The notes below the pieces were generated by a model, which searched no databases, was not told where the DNA came from, and saw nothing but the letters and a program-made list of their open reading frames with translations. Of a stretch of 64,000 bases of DNA, positions 24,063-36,303 are shown piece by piece (the stretch's first letter is position 1; the number at the start of each line of letters is the position of its first letter). The translations under genes and the position numbers were made by a program. This DNA comes from Argentina anserina (Eukaryota; Streptophyta; Magnoliopsida; Rosales; Rosaceae). The DNA lies in NCBI RefSeq assembly GCF_933775445.1, contig NC_065875.1:27403555-27467554 (forward strand). The letters run 5' to 3'.

Positions 24063-25004
24063 CTAAGCTCTGACCATAATAACATGGTCCAACATGAAGT
24101 TCCTGTTACTCAAAACACCATGGAACAATTCATTCACTCCTTTACTCAACCCTTCCAGCCCTTCACAAAACGACCCCATTGCCCTATCCACCTCTTTTAC
24201 GACGTCGTTCAACCTCTCCCTGTCCCCTTCCGCTATCTCACACGCTTCCCCGACGCGTGTAGCCACGTCCCCCAACCCTGCCTTACCAAATCGCCGTTTT
24301 AACTCCACTCCCAGCTCGTTCAACGACTCGGCCCAACAAAACTCCGCCGGCGCCCGGACCGTCACCGTCTCCGCCGATCCACTCATCGCCGACACCACCG
24401 CTCCGGCGACGAACACGGTCACCAATCCGACGGCGTACACCGTCCTCCTCACAACTTTCCCGACCTTTGTGCTCTTTCCACGTGGCGCGCTGCCGTGCCT
24501 CATCGCCAGATCACTGACGAGCACCTCCGCATTCTTCGCTTTCCCGAATCCCAAAGCAGCGGTCTTGCCCTCCCATTCCGTTAGAATCTCCCGAGCAATC
24601 CGGACCTTCCCGTCGCCGAGGAGCCGAGCCGCGGAAGCGAGAACAACCCGGCGGTGGCGGAGCCGCTCTATCTCGGCGGAGAGGGAGTTGCATATGTCCA
24701 AGAGCTTCACAGTGTCATCCAGATAAGCCGCGATCGCGAGAGCGTCATCATCCCATAAAGCCGTGTCCTCGAGATTGGAGATTAGCCTCCTCGCCTCGGA
24801 GTGCGCGGCGGCGAGGAAATCGACGGCCTTGGAGAGCCAGGAGAAGCTGATGGAGGGCGGAGAAAGCGTACTGAGACGGCGGAGCAGAGCGTCGTCGAAG
24901 GCGCGCGTGATGAAGTCGAGATTGTTGGGGACTACTACGGCGTGGTGTTTCTTGAACGGAGTGAAGGACGGACCGGCGTGTAACTTGATCTCCGTGAGGA
25001 ACAT
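24063..25004 (-). CDS. BYPASS1-like protein (DUF793 family), intronless
   Basis: An uninterrupted 313-aa frame. The N-terminal part (HHAVVVPNNLDFITRAFDDA, LLRRLSTL, FSWLSKAVDFLAAAHSEARR) matches the plant BPS1/BPS1-like family, whose Arabidopsis founder restrains a root-derived mobile signal. Features seen: an Asp-rich DDDALAIAAYLDDTVKLLDICN segment, a heptad-like helix SAEIERLRHRRVVLASAARLL, and one likely membrane segment VYAVGLVTVFVAGAVVSAMS at about residues 190-210. The C-terminal helices follow. Coding DNA is strongly GC-rich compared with flanking DNA, which creates long shadow frames on the other strand. The exact family member and its function here are not known. TGGGCC-type elements near 25291 and 25331 lie upstream. 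Confidence 0.85.
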   Translation of the reverse strand: MFLTEIKLHAGPSFTPFKKHHAVVVPNNLDFITRAFDDALLRRLSTLSPPSISFSWLSKAVDFLAAAHSEARRLISNLEDTALWDDDALAIAAYLDDTVKLLDICNSLSAEIERLRHRRVVLASAARLLGDGKVRIAREILTEWEGKTAALGFGKAKNAEVLVSDLAMRHGSAPRGKSTKVGKVVRRTVYAVGLVTVFVAGAVVSAMSGSAETVTVRAPAEFCWAESLNELGVELKRRFGKAGLGDVATRVGEACEIAEGDRERLNDVVKEVDRAMGSFCEGLEGLSKGVNELFHGVLSNRNFMLDHVIMVRA

Positions 25005-27244
25005 CTCGCCGGCGGCCGGAGAAAAAAGTTGGGAGCGTTTTTTAGGGGAAGAAAATTTCCGGGGGAAAAGAGAGTGGGAGATTTGATTTCATATATAAAA
25101 AAAACCTACGAGGAAGTTGGGCATGAAATTTCGAATGATTTTTAGACGCGGTTACGTCAAGAATGCCCCTGGTTGTTTTATTTTATTTACGGTTTTGTCC
25201 CGACGCGCCTTTTGGAGGGAATGGGGAGGATCCGAAATGACGTAATTGCCCGCGTGACCCAGACCGCGGCGGACACGCTATTCTGGTCATTATGGGCCAT
25301 CCGTCATATCATGAACTCATCAGTTGGAAATTGGGCTTTTTAAGGGATCTGGTGGTCGGGTCAGAATAGAGTAATACTTTTTTTTTTCTTAAAGAGTATA
25401 ATACTTCGTGGAAAGTTTCATTTAGCGTAACCGCAAGCTGTAAATACGAGTTTTGAAACATCATAACATGTTTTATATACTTAGAATATCGAGTCTATAT
25501 CATCAAGTTGTTTCTGCAAGTAACATTAATTTTGATGTATTTATAATGAGCCTCGTTCTGTTTTATGTTAAATTTAGAGCAATTGAAGGATATTTTTAAA
25601 AATATTTTGGTCATATGGTTCGAAGTACAGTAAGTGAATTTATTCCCGAGTTTTCCCCCAGAAAAAAAAATTTGTTCTTCAGTGAACTGTGCTTGGGAAT
25701 CTTTGCACTAGAAAGTAGGAAGTCATCCTAATTAATGTAATTATAAAAACCAGGGCGTCAGAAAACATTCAACATTGTGATGTTAAATCGTGTGATGCAT
25801 TAACGGACCTGCAATTACTTATGCACGTACTAGTGTCCATGTAGTGATCGATGATGCTCACGTTACTTAGCAAAATATAAGCAATTTTCTTGCATTTTGC
25901 ACTTAAGTTGCTCAATATCCTTCTGATTCGAAAGAGTGCTTATTAATTTGATTTTCTTACAAGCCAAGCTTGTCTCACATATTTTTATCTATGTATATAT
26001 ATATGCATGAATAAATCATTCGAATCACAACATTAACATGGCGATTATATGCGATCAATCTCTAAACTGAAGAATGGAAGATTGAGTAACCAGTTTAAAA
26101 ACATCAAGCTAGCTGGAGACTGGAGCGTATATACGTCCAGTAATCCAGTATCTACCTTAAAACCCAAGTACGTAAGCTACGGCAACCTACTCGTCCATTT
26201 CATCACTTTCCGCAAAACTCACTACCAACGAGATTTTTCCTTCAAAGCAAGTGAAGTTTTTATTTTATAACAATCGCAGGGGAAGTTCTCTTATATATGA
26301 ACCTCTTTCTGCGCCAGTTTCTGGTATATATGAGCTGAAAGCTATATATATATATCCTGCAACTCTGCAAGTTGATATCATCAGGAGGCCAATCCCAAAC
26401 TCTTCTATGTTCAAGTATGCAAGTGTATATATATGCTACGTACTGTCAAAATTCGAGACAGTATTATAGTCCAAATTGGGTCGATCATATATGATTTCAG
26501 ACTTTTCCTCTGGAAGATTCCAAAAATTGAATGTCATATATAGATGGGTGTGTATTTGTATTACTAGCCATAATAGACAGAAACATTTGTATTATACTTA
26601 CGCAAACCTTTAAAACATAGCTGTTTATTTATATTTCAGCTACAATATAATCACGGAATCAAACAAACTTCTGACATTATTAGTCACAGGCCTCATTATG
26701 ATCATTAGTTTATCCAAATAAAAGAAAAAGATCAGATAATTAAACTATCAATCAGTTGGCATATTACTTGATTAGAGGGGCTTACTACTTGTTGCGTAAT
26801 CTCATTTGACTGGACCTGCCTTGCTCAACTTCTTAATTGGCCACCCATATAATTAGAATCGCAACGAATTATAACCCCAGAAAGGCCAGAATGGAAGAGT
26901 TGCTAACCAAAAATATGAATGTGAATATGATCCTTCCTTTTATAATTTCTAAAAACTGAGTTTGGAGCCATATATCTATGTGCCTGCTTTGAAAACTATC
27001 CATTTCTTTCAAGTATGTTTTCGGCGTTTGATTTTGACAATTACTGAGTTAAGTTGTTGTTAACACTTTGAAATTACATTGCTTCATCAATTGTACGTTG
27101 GAAAAGATAGAAAATTTCATTATCAGGTGATAAAATAATTACAAACAATCCAATCCCCAAATTACATATCGATCACCAAACACAAACAAAAGGATAAAAC
27201 TAAAAAAGTGTAATGACAATCTTTTACATATAGTAATTTTTCAC
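25005..27244. other. Intergenic, no gene found
   Basis: The left 300 bp are the BYPASS1-like promoter and leader (reverse strand), and the right end holds the NPH3 gene 3' UTR. The middle is AT-rich with many TATATA runs (for example about 25990-26005 and 26342-26355). Open frames at 26049-26469 are short and not protein-like. No repeat boundaries were recognised. Confidence 0.5.
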
Positions 27245-29950
27245 TCAACAAAATCTAGGAAGAGCTCTACCATGTGTTGTGGTAGTACTACTCAAGACAT
27301 TATTCTTAACCATCCTTGACATCTGACCCTTCATTTCTCTGCACAGTTTCTCCAACTCCACCACCCTCCATTGCATCCTCTGCAAATTTAGCTTCGTATC
27401 TAAGCTGCTTTCTTCTGGAAAACTATCTTTTTCAGCACCAACACCAGCATTGTTGTACAGAACCATTTGGGAATGAAAATTGGAATGTAAATGTGAATGG
27501 GAATTAAAATGATCAGTTGCACTTGCAGTACTACTTGGACTGGCTTGTACAAATTCTTCTGTTGCTGTTACTTTTGATTGCTGAGAAATGAGTGCTTGAA
27601 TTGCGACTGTTGGTGGGATTTTCGGATTCTTTGCGAGTTCTTTACATGCTTCGAGACTCAGCTTTTCGTAATTTAAGCATCTGCATAATCTTGACCTCTC
27701 CTCAAATGAAAGAGTTGGGTGAGACTGCAACAAAAGTTATATCAGAAAGTAATCAATAATCTAGAACATGGTGAAGTTCAAGTAGAACGAAAGATGTACA
27801 GATCAATGGGGTACGGTCTTCATTCTACACCATCCAATTCTTTCTAATTTCCAACAAAGAAGAACCGACATTTTTCCTTGTCTTTAGAATCAGCAATATA
27901 ATGATATGAACCTACTTTTCTTTAAGAAATGTGGCTGAATAATGCCAATTTAGAAATTTGTCTGAGGAGGAAACAAGATACTCAATCAAGGCCAATACAT
28001 GCATGAGACTCATGATGAAAAGAATCCAAAAGAGTAAACAACACATAAATTGGAACGTATCTGCCAAAACATATATGACCATAGTTCATATGAGTACTAA
28101 CAATAAATCCTAATGGACCGACCATGAAAACATATTCTTCAATTATAAAATTACAGCCTGATCTCACATAGAAAAAAGGATGCATCTAATTGTGTAATGT
28201 AAGCTCATCATTCATATTCTATATAGTTTTTTAGCTTTGTCCTAGTGTTGTGCTCTCCCCGAGTCCCCGTCCGGCCAGATAGGCCTTCTATCTTGACCTA
28301 TACTCATTTGCTACTCTCCATTTACGGAAAGTGACATCCATAAACCCAAACATGGGAGTTGGAGGTTGACAAGGAGAGGGTTATCACATTCACAACTCAC
28401 AAGATTATGATGATGCAGCATGATATCTTATCCCAGGGAAACAAAAACACCAAAGAAGAGAGAATCAGAAGAGGGAAAATTTTCAGCAGGATGTATGAGA
28501 TGTCAATTTGATAGGAAGACAAAGGTGTTTAACACAGTATACTGATCAATGCGTAGAAAAGGAATAAGCTTGAATCATTGTGCAGTGATTGTGCAATCAA
28601 TAAAAGTAGATTTAATCAATGAAAATTACTGAAGTATGCAAATCTGTTACCTCAAGATAGATATCAATGGCTCTGTAGGCCCCATCAAAGCATTCCCTAG
28701 CAGAATCTGGTAAACTCTCTGCAACTCCAAGAAATTTAGAAATCTTGAGATTCTGATCAGGTGATATTTCACCTAGGTACTTATCAATCAACCTACCAGT
28801 TTTCCTCAACTTTTGTACAGAAACCCCCTCACTTTTAGCAAATACTCTTATCAACCTTATAACAAGATTAACATCATAAACACCCCTGTCATGCCCAGAT
28901 ACTAACAAGTCATCCAGTGTTGCTTCATCAAGCATCCCACCAATCAATCTCTCCAAACCAAGTCTGTACTCTTTACTGATTCCCAAACCAGACACAATCC
29001 TCAAAACCCAGAACAGGGCTCTGCAGGAGAAGACTTTTTTACCCACCAAAATAACCCCATGAATAGCTGTATCTGCAAGACCACCAAACTCAGATGATGT
29101 GTGACTAGTATGGCTTCTTTTTCTTTGAGCTGAGACTTTCAGGTAATGGAGGAGGAACCTTGTGAGGATCAAGCTGTTGTTTTCAGAACCATAAGCCCCT
29201 AAACTCTGGATGAGTTTCTCAATGATCTTTGGGGGTAAAATGGACACATCATCAAACCACCAAGCTCTACTTGATGAACTTGGCTTCAGTGATTCAGGGG
29301 TATTCTTGAATGAGGAAGAGACCCTGAACACAGATGGAGTTTCCGGAGATGAAGACGACGAGGAAGAAGTAGCAATGAGGCTGCCTATGTCTGAATTCTG
29401 AGCAATCTTTGCTAACACTGCACAAATGAGCTTGTCTACAAGACCTGATGAATCTGCATAGTTCAAGAATGACCCACAGCTTTTGAGGCAGACTAGTATT
29501 TCTTTCCATGACCAGTCAAACAGTCCCTCAAGAAAGGTTTCTGTTTGCTTCAAGAGATTGTTGGTTGAGACTTTCTCAGTCATACCAAGAAAGAGTGCAC
29601 AGCAATGGAGGAGGGACAGATTTGAAACTGTTGTTGTGATTCTTCCATTGCTGTAACAGAACCTTGAGATCAACTCAAACCCATCAGGGCCTCCTGGGAA
29701 GTCATCAATTTCAATCCCTGAGTAGTTAATCTGGTCTCTTTTCCTTTCCTGCTTGATGATCTTCTTCAGCCTCCCTGAATATCTTGATAAAACCTCCTGC
29801 ACAAGTTTGTTATCAACTTTCAACTGCAGACTGATTTATAATAAGAGTTTAGAAGCTGCAGCTTTCCATATATGTATATAACCTTACCTCATTCACAAAG
29901 AATGTTTGCAGACCATTAATGTGGACTTGAAAATCACAGAGGTGTGACAT
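27245..29950 (-). CDS. BTB/POZ-NPH3 domain protein (At3g19850/At1g50280-like)
   Basis: Plant-specific adaptor family, thought to act as the substrate-recognition part of CUL3 ubiquitin ligases and in phototropin-linked signalling. Three exons on the reverse strand: 29888-29950, 28651-29823 and 27245-27724, in total 1716 nt (571 aa). The start exon encodes MSHLCDFQVHINGLQTFFVN, a short BTB-like N-terminus, followed by VLSRYSGRLKKIIKQE. The NPH3 core has WWFDDVSILPPKIIEKLIQ, a hallmark of the family, and then ARECFDGAYRAIDIYLE|SHPTLSFEERSRLCRCLNYE with the intron inside this conserved join. A Ser-rich insert lies before WWFDD. The C-terminus has a heptad-like stretch (LQRMQWRVVELEKLCREMK), a probable coiled coil. 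Close paralogues make the exact subgroup uncertain. Confidence 0.93.
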
Positions 29951-31334
29951 AGCTGCTACTTTTGCATTGAATGAAATCAAGAAGAACCTCTATCTGCAAC
30001 ACAGACCACCTTGAGGATATATGTACTGGCAGAAGACAGATGGTTTACACACACCTGTGCTGTGACCTCTATTAATATAAAGGGTAAGCTTTTTTGACCT
30101 CTAGGAGAATCATGACTCGTGAGCTTTACATGTACTTTGATACATTTATTTTAATTAGCGAACAAGAGGACTTCTGTCACAGAAGTGACAGAACCATTAA
30201 AAATGAAACTAGACAGAGTGGAGTTTTTTTTTTTCCCAAATTCAGGCTAAATTCACCATCTCAGTACATATGTAATTCTCAACTGGTAATGGACTGTGTT
30301 GAACATCATTCCCGATGCTATGCCATCAGAACCTATATTTTCTCTCGGTGTTTTTCCAGAGAGAAGCAAAAGGAAAACGATGTGCATCGATCTGATAGTT
30401 TAGAGGTGAATGTTGGTCTTTCACAGATAGCTTTAGAGATAACGTGGAGATTTTTGTCTGTTGTAGGTGACAAACTCTGCAAGTCAACAAGTTGCTCTCA
30501 CTATTTTCACAGATTGTTATATTGATATTCTTGTGTTCTTACACGGGAGCTTAGGTTCCCTGCAGTTGAAGATTTTGATGGAAATTCCACATCTCAGACA
30601 TGTGAACCAGGGACCCAGAAAGGAGAAGAAACATTATGTTAGCAACGAATGAGGGAACATTAACTTATTTTGTCTCTATCTATCTCTCTGTCTATCCCGT
30701 GTTGTTATGGTTTATGGATATCATCTAAAAACATTGAACCCTAAACACTGAACTAACAATTAGACAGTAGGTTAACTCTAATCCAACCTAAACCCTAACG
30801 CCTAATCCCTATTCTTAGCAAGGGTAATGGTATCAAAGTATCAATCAATTATACAAAAGAAGAGGTTGCAAATGGCTTCTGGAATCTTGAGTGCTCTATA
30901 ATTTAAAGAATATTGAAAACAATTTAAGCTTCTATCACCTTGCAGCTTTCTATTTGCCTACTTGCATTTGAGAAAACAACAAAATGGGGAATGCAATTAA
31001 AGACGATCCACAAATCAAATGTATAAAGAACCAACTATCAGAAACATCAGTCATTACACATTCACATTGTGCTACAAATAATATCCATAATGTAAACAAT
31101 ATTCAACAAAATTCCAATAGAATGCAAGTGCAGATCACGGTTTGAAGAATGGTAACTTAAAACGAGAGAGAGCTGACACATATGGTCAGAACCTATCCAA
31201 CTAGCTCCTATCCGACTAGCTTCTAGAGGCCAAGAAAATGTTCAAAGCAAATGCCCTCCCCCAAAAGAGGATACATTAACACCCAGGGTCTCTCAGAAAG
31301 ATGGAACCAAAACTTAAGAACAGTTTGATAAGTT
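29951..31334. other. Intergenic: NPH3 promoter region and TAF15b 3' region
   Basis: NPH3-gene leader and promoter come first. At 30720-30815 several CCCTAA-type words occur (AACCCTAAACACTG, CTAAACCCTAACGCC), reminiscent of telomere-like sequence but too degenerate to call. A forward open frame of 143 codons at 30094-30525 has no domain-like composition. The last few hundred bases are probably TAF15b 3' UTR. Confidence 0.45.
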
Positions 31335-34300
31335 TCAGTAACGGTGCCTGTTCCGATCCCTATCTCGGTCCCTCTCCCGCCCATATTCTTTCTCCCGATC
31401 ATAATCTCGAGGTCGATCTCTCCCACTGTCCCTTTCTCTGCTTCGACTGCGACGCCTATCCCTATCATCTCTTTCCCTGTTCTTGCTCCCCGCCCTATCA
31501 TCACGCTCCCTTCCTCCTCTATCTCTATTTCTTTCTCTGCCATCTCTATCAAGAACACCTGCCATATCATTTTGTGAACAAAGTCAATCACTAAACTGAA
31601 GGGATCCTACTTGCCCAAGTAAAAGTCACCATGGGCATACAATCTTAACAAAGTTCTCGCACTAACCCAAAGCTATTCACTCTTAAATGGGATTCAGAAA
31701 TGAGGACTCAGATATCAAAGAAATATAACATGACATGCATATAAACGTTTCTTGACCTACAAAGAATCAAGTTTTTGAAAAAGCGAAATCCAGCAAAAGC
31801 ATTATATGATAATTCCTACTGGTGTAAATGGTCTTACTAATTTAACAATTTAGCACATGTAAAACCGATAGAACAATATAGAAGAAACAACACTAACCAA
31901 AACTCTATTCATAATATCTTTTCTTAATGGGTAGATGTGCAACTGAAATCAATTTGAAAATAAGCTGCCAACCACGTTTAAACTAAACCCTTTCAAAGCA
32001 GCGCCACAATTTCACCCTTTGTAAAAGCAGCAAAGACACTTATTTTGGGTTCAATGTACTAGCACAAGAAAAAGGAGGCTCATGCATGGCAAGGATAATA
32101 AGAATTCATGCTGAGAAGAAAATTTTGCAGTACTATAATGTGAAAAAAAAATCCAGAATTTCGGAACCCAGAGGAGAAGAAAGAAACAGATCAGCATGCA
32201 AACAGAATATCCACAGTTCTACACTTCTATTTATATAATTAAGATTCAAAATATATAAAAAAATCAAGTAAACCTTATCATGTACTGAAATGCATAAATA
32301 CCTAATTCCTCAACCTCCCATCCAGCACGCCCAGCACCTGGAAGAGCCCATCCAGTCTCAGCTTGCTGTGATGTTTTAGCTCGAAATTTTTTCTTCAGGT
32401 TGCCAAACTCATCATACATCTCTCCATCATCCTGAGATTGGCACAAAATCAGTGTTAAACTGGAACACAATATACAAAACTTCAACGCTTTATGCAATAA
32501 TGTCTTACATCTTCGGCCTCCCGCCGGCGTCGCTTAATTTCCTCCAGTTCTTCTTCATCAAGTTCTTTGTAACCACCGCCACGCCCTCCTCTGTCAAAGC
32601 AGCAATTATAATATTTGAATGTCACAAGAGATTAACAGATTCTGTATAGACTAAATAGTAATTCTGATCAAGCCAATGAGACCAAAAACTAAACAACAGT
32701 ATACTGACTTAAAACTTAATTAAACTCCAGTGTGCATCATATTCTTCAGCTTATAAAGAAAAGGAAATGACATTTATTTTACAAGTGGATGAGGTAATAG
32801 CCAAACACTAATTCTTTGTTCTTTTAGTTGAAAGTGATGACTTTTAGGTATCAAACTACACAGATAACACCATCACAGAGACGAGACTATGCATTGGTAT
32901 GCTTATGTGCCATTAATATTATAATTTTTTGATGAAACAAGTTCAAATTATTGGTGCAAAAACAGAATATAATATATTTATATATATGTATGTACATCTA
33001 GAAGATACCTTACACCACCCTCATTGTGACCAGGTTTATTTGTGTTGCATATATTGCATTTTGTACGCTTTGCCCAATTAATGTTGCCGCACCTGAAATG
33101 AAGATAAAAGAGTGCAATGAAGAAAACATGTGCATAACAATGCATTTATGTCTGTTCTTGACAAGCACGTAATCAAAACATAGTGCAAAGATTATGCATG
33201 TGATTCTGCTAACTAATTTTGAAGTAGGATAGGACTAGCTTCTAAAATGAATGGAATATTGAAATTTCAATGAATGATTACCAACCAACAATATCGATTT
33301 ATTGTCATCCCAGTAAAATACAGTTGACTAAGTTATGTGACATAAGAATTACTCAACTGAGATTGATGCAAGAAGGTACCTGACTTCTATGTATATAACA
33401 ATTTTACAAAGAAGAGCTTAAGGAGGAAGAGATGACACATTAACTTACATTGGACACGACCAATCATTTGGACCAAAGAGTCCCCCAGTAGGAGCACCAA
33501 CAGGACCACCACGGCCCCCAGAATCAGCCCCTCGGCCCCTGCCGCGACCACCGCCCCCTGCCCCACCCCCAGAAGCACCAGTTGGTCGAGCACTTCCACA
33601 GCGGTTGCACACACCACGGAACGCAAAATTGACATTGCCACAACTGCTAGGAGAACAGGGGATAAGAAGCTATGTACTGAACAACATCACATTAAGAAAT
33701 CGAAACATCAAAAGAAAGTGCCAGAAAGAGCTGCTCACCAATCTCACATCACAGACCTTGTATTCGGACACGTCCAGTCTCCATCCTGTTGCCATGCTTT
33801 CCCAGGAACATCGCCCTGGCCTTTACCGCCACCTCCATTCATTTCCTCAGCATTTTCCTCCGCTCCGCCATAAACTGGATCACCACCACTAGAGCCAAGC
33901 TCAACCCCGGGATTATACACTTGGTCATCTCTTTTCGACTCCGCTATATGAACCCCAATGACATTCCCATGAAACTCCTTGTCATTAAACCACTCAACCG
34001 CTGCGAATGCAGCATGTGGATCTTCATATGTCACAGTAGCATCTCCCTTTGGTTCATCTGTCACTTTGTCTCTGTATAGCCAAATTTTGGGCCGACCTGT
34101 TCGCTTGTCTTTCTAAACAGTGGAAAGCAAGCACGAAAAAGGAAAACAACTTTTAAACATTTCATAAAACCCAAAATACTTGACAGCAAAGTCCAACAAA
34201 ACACGAAAAACAATACAAACAACAGACATATTCCCTATCAAAAGTCGAAACTCGTTACCTTCAACAAGCCGATGGTGCTGAAATATTCGGCCAGCATATT

Positions 34301-34378
34301 CTCGTCAGTGCCCTCCGGCAAGTTGCAAACATAGACAGAACCAATTGCAGGGCCTCCTTTTCCTGAATAGTTCGCCAT
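31335..34378 (-). CDS. TAF15B: TFIID subunit TAF15b-like RNA-binding protein
   Basis: FET/TAF15-type protein, associated with TFIID and RNA binding. Seven coding exons on the reverse strand: 34259-34378, 33757-34112, 33449-33643, 33009-33092, 32509-32590, 32302-32431 and 31335-31558, in total 1191 nt (396 aa). An RRM occupies about residues 10-95 (GSVYVCNLPEGTDENMLAEY; AFAAVEWFNDKEFHGNVIGV). Two RanBP2-type zinc fingers follow: DGDWTCPNTSCGNVNFAFR with CNRC, and NDWSCPMCGNINWAKRTKC with CNIC. An RGG-like Gly/Arg stretch lies between them. The C-terminus is rich in RD/RE/RS dipeptides ending RDRDRNRHRY. A GTAAGC donor at about 34679 suggests a leader intron. The gene sits between NPH3 and PRP40C, unlike Arabidopsis as I recall it. 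Confidence 0.92.
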
Positions 34379-34730
34379 ATAGCCACCACTCTCATGAATC
34401 ACAATCCTTCACAAAGGGATGAGCTCCAATCAAATATTATCCACAATTCCATTCACACACAAATCAAAAACAGATCCATTCTAGTAATCGAAAACTTAAG
34501 CATGTCACATTCCTCAACAGAAGAGAACACTAGCACGAAAGCTCATGTTAATTCAAATCGAAACGAAGCAGCAGGAGAACACTGGCACTATCATTTCTCT
34601 ATTTCATTCAAACGGATTTGGAAACAAAATTCCGATTACATTTCCGTAGCTGATTGAGAGAGAGGGAAATCGAGCTTACCTGAACGGCGACGGCGAGGTC
34701 CTCGAGCCTCTCGAATGCTGCGGAGCCCGT

Positions 34731-34739
34731 AAACCCTAA
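34731..34739 (-). promoter_or_regulatory. telo-box-like element in TAF15b leader/promoter
   Basis: AAACCCTAA, in the region just upstream of the probable first exon of TAF15b. Telo-boxes are common near the transcription start of plant housekeeping and translation-related genes. One motif is weak evidence. Confidence 0.4.
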
Positions 34740-34958
34740 TGAGGATTGTGAAGTGTGGAAGACGATCAGAATAGGCTGGGAGCCCTAATTCTGAACCCGG
34801 CTTCCAGCTTCCACCACTACTTTATCACCCCGGTTTCGGTTTTTATTATAATTTTACTTATACGGTAATTAAATTTTACCTTGATGTTATAGGGTGGACG
34901 ACTGGAGTGGTAAATTTATTTCTATTTTGAAATGAGGCATTTGACGTACTATAATCTA

Positions 34959-36000
34959 TACTATTAATAACTCAAACACGATTTGTCAACCAAAATGTCG
35001 GTGAAATTACATTAATCCCCTCGCATTATAGGTTAATTTGAAATTTCTTTTAATAATTCAATGGTGAAAAGGTAAATAACAAAATTTAAATACAATAAAA
35101 ATTTAGATATTATCCACTTGCTCTGAGGCTTCTTATCAAAAAATCTATTTTGACACATGAAATGGGAAAAAAGTCATGAAAGATTTCAAAATTAGAAAAA
35201 ATCGAATTGCTAAAAGCTTAAAGTGTTGCCCTTGAATTTCATGATATTTAAACACTGTCACTGACTTTTATTATCTCCCTAAAAAAATACATGAGATTTA
35301 ATATCGATCCGAGCCTCGGCGACCAAGGCTCAAAATGAGGTGTGACAGCGAGTGTGATAGTGTGACAGTTAGTATGACAACGAGTGTAACATGTCGAGAG
35401 CAAATGTCTAAATATGCGAAATGATATTAAAATTCAAAGGAAATTGATATGATATGCTCAAAATGAATAAAATAACTAGAATTAAGAAATTTTGAGCTCT
35501 GATTTCACCGAAATTGCTTGGAGTACCACTATCAACGGTGGCAACCTCTTACGAGAGTTGTTGCGGCTTGTACGGTGGTCAGTTCGGAGTGGGTAGGATA
35601 TCAAATGAAAAAGGAAAGAGAGATATTTCTAACGATATCAACCACTCTCAAATCCATCGTTGAACGACAAAATTATGGCCAAAATTAGAAGAAGAAAAAA
35701 AAAATAAGAAAAATAGTAAGAAAATGTAAAATTGTCTAGAAAATATTTAAAAAGTGACTTTTTCAAATTTTGGTTCAAGTTTGTTGACAATTTTCTAATT
35801 TCTATTCAATTACAATGACATTTTTATAATTGAGAAATAAATAGTAACATTTTTATAATTTATGATGAGAGATTGTATATTTTTATAATTTACCCATTCT
35901 CTGCATATAGTTACCATACTGTAGTTATCTAATTGATAATTGCCAATGACAGTTTTTTTTTCCTGAAGTTTTTTTTTATTTAACAAATTATTCTTTAACA
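34959..36000 (+). mobile_element. Helitron-like insertion, right end not resolved
   Basis: TCTATACTATTAATAACTC directly after an A at 34959 resembles a Helitron 5' end. The following kilobase is AT-rich, non-coding and unlike the flanking genes. It includes an imperfect short tandem stretch of GTGTGACAG/GTGTGATAG/AGTATGACA words at about 35340-35390, and T-rich runs at 35815-35900. I could not identify the CTRR 3' end or its hairpin, so the end coordinate is only an estimate. No helicase coding is present. Confidence 0.4.
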
Positions 36001-36303
36001 TGCCTAACATGTGTTTATGACTAGTATGTATGGCGATCTTTTCATTTTCGATATTTAATTATCAAAAGCCCTTGTTGTATCTTGTAATTTACCCAGATAG
36101 AAATTTATCTAATAGCATTGGATCAAGTTAAAAGGTGCAGTAAATCATAGTTTCAAGCTGTAACCAAATGATAAAAGTCAGCTAGTAAAATCAGCTAACT
36201 CACTCCTAAAAGTTATGTAATAGTATAGATACAGCACTGCAACTGTAAATTGTGCCCCTCAAGTAACGAAAGGAATCCTACTAAGTTAGTGATCAGCAAA
36301 TGG

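Noticed and set aside
24094..24726. 210-codon forward open frame inside the BYPASS1-like gene
   Set aside because: It is the antisense shadow of a GC-rich intronless coding region; its translation has no domain and is Ser/Pro/Thr-rich.
30094..30525. 143-codon forward frame between NPH3 and TAF15b
   Set aside because: Low similarity to any domain I know, AT-driven codon use, no splice or promoter context.
30720..30815. Interstitial telomere-like CCCTAA words
   Set aside because: Only a few non-contiguous copies with unrelated sequence between them; not an array.
31301..31594. Forward frames over the TAF15b last exon
   Set aside because: Mirror of the RD/RE/RS-repeat codons of TAF15b.
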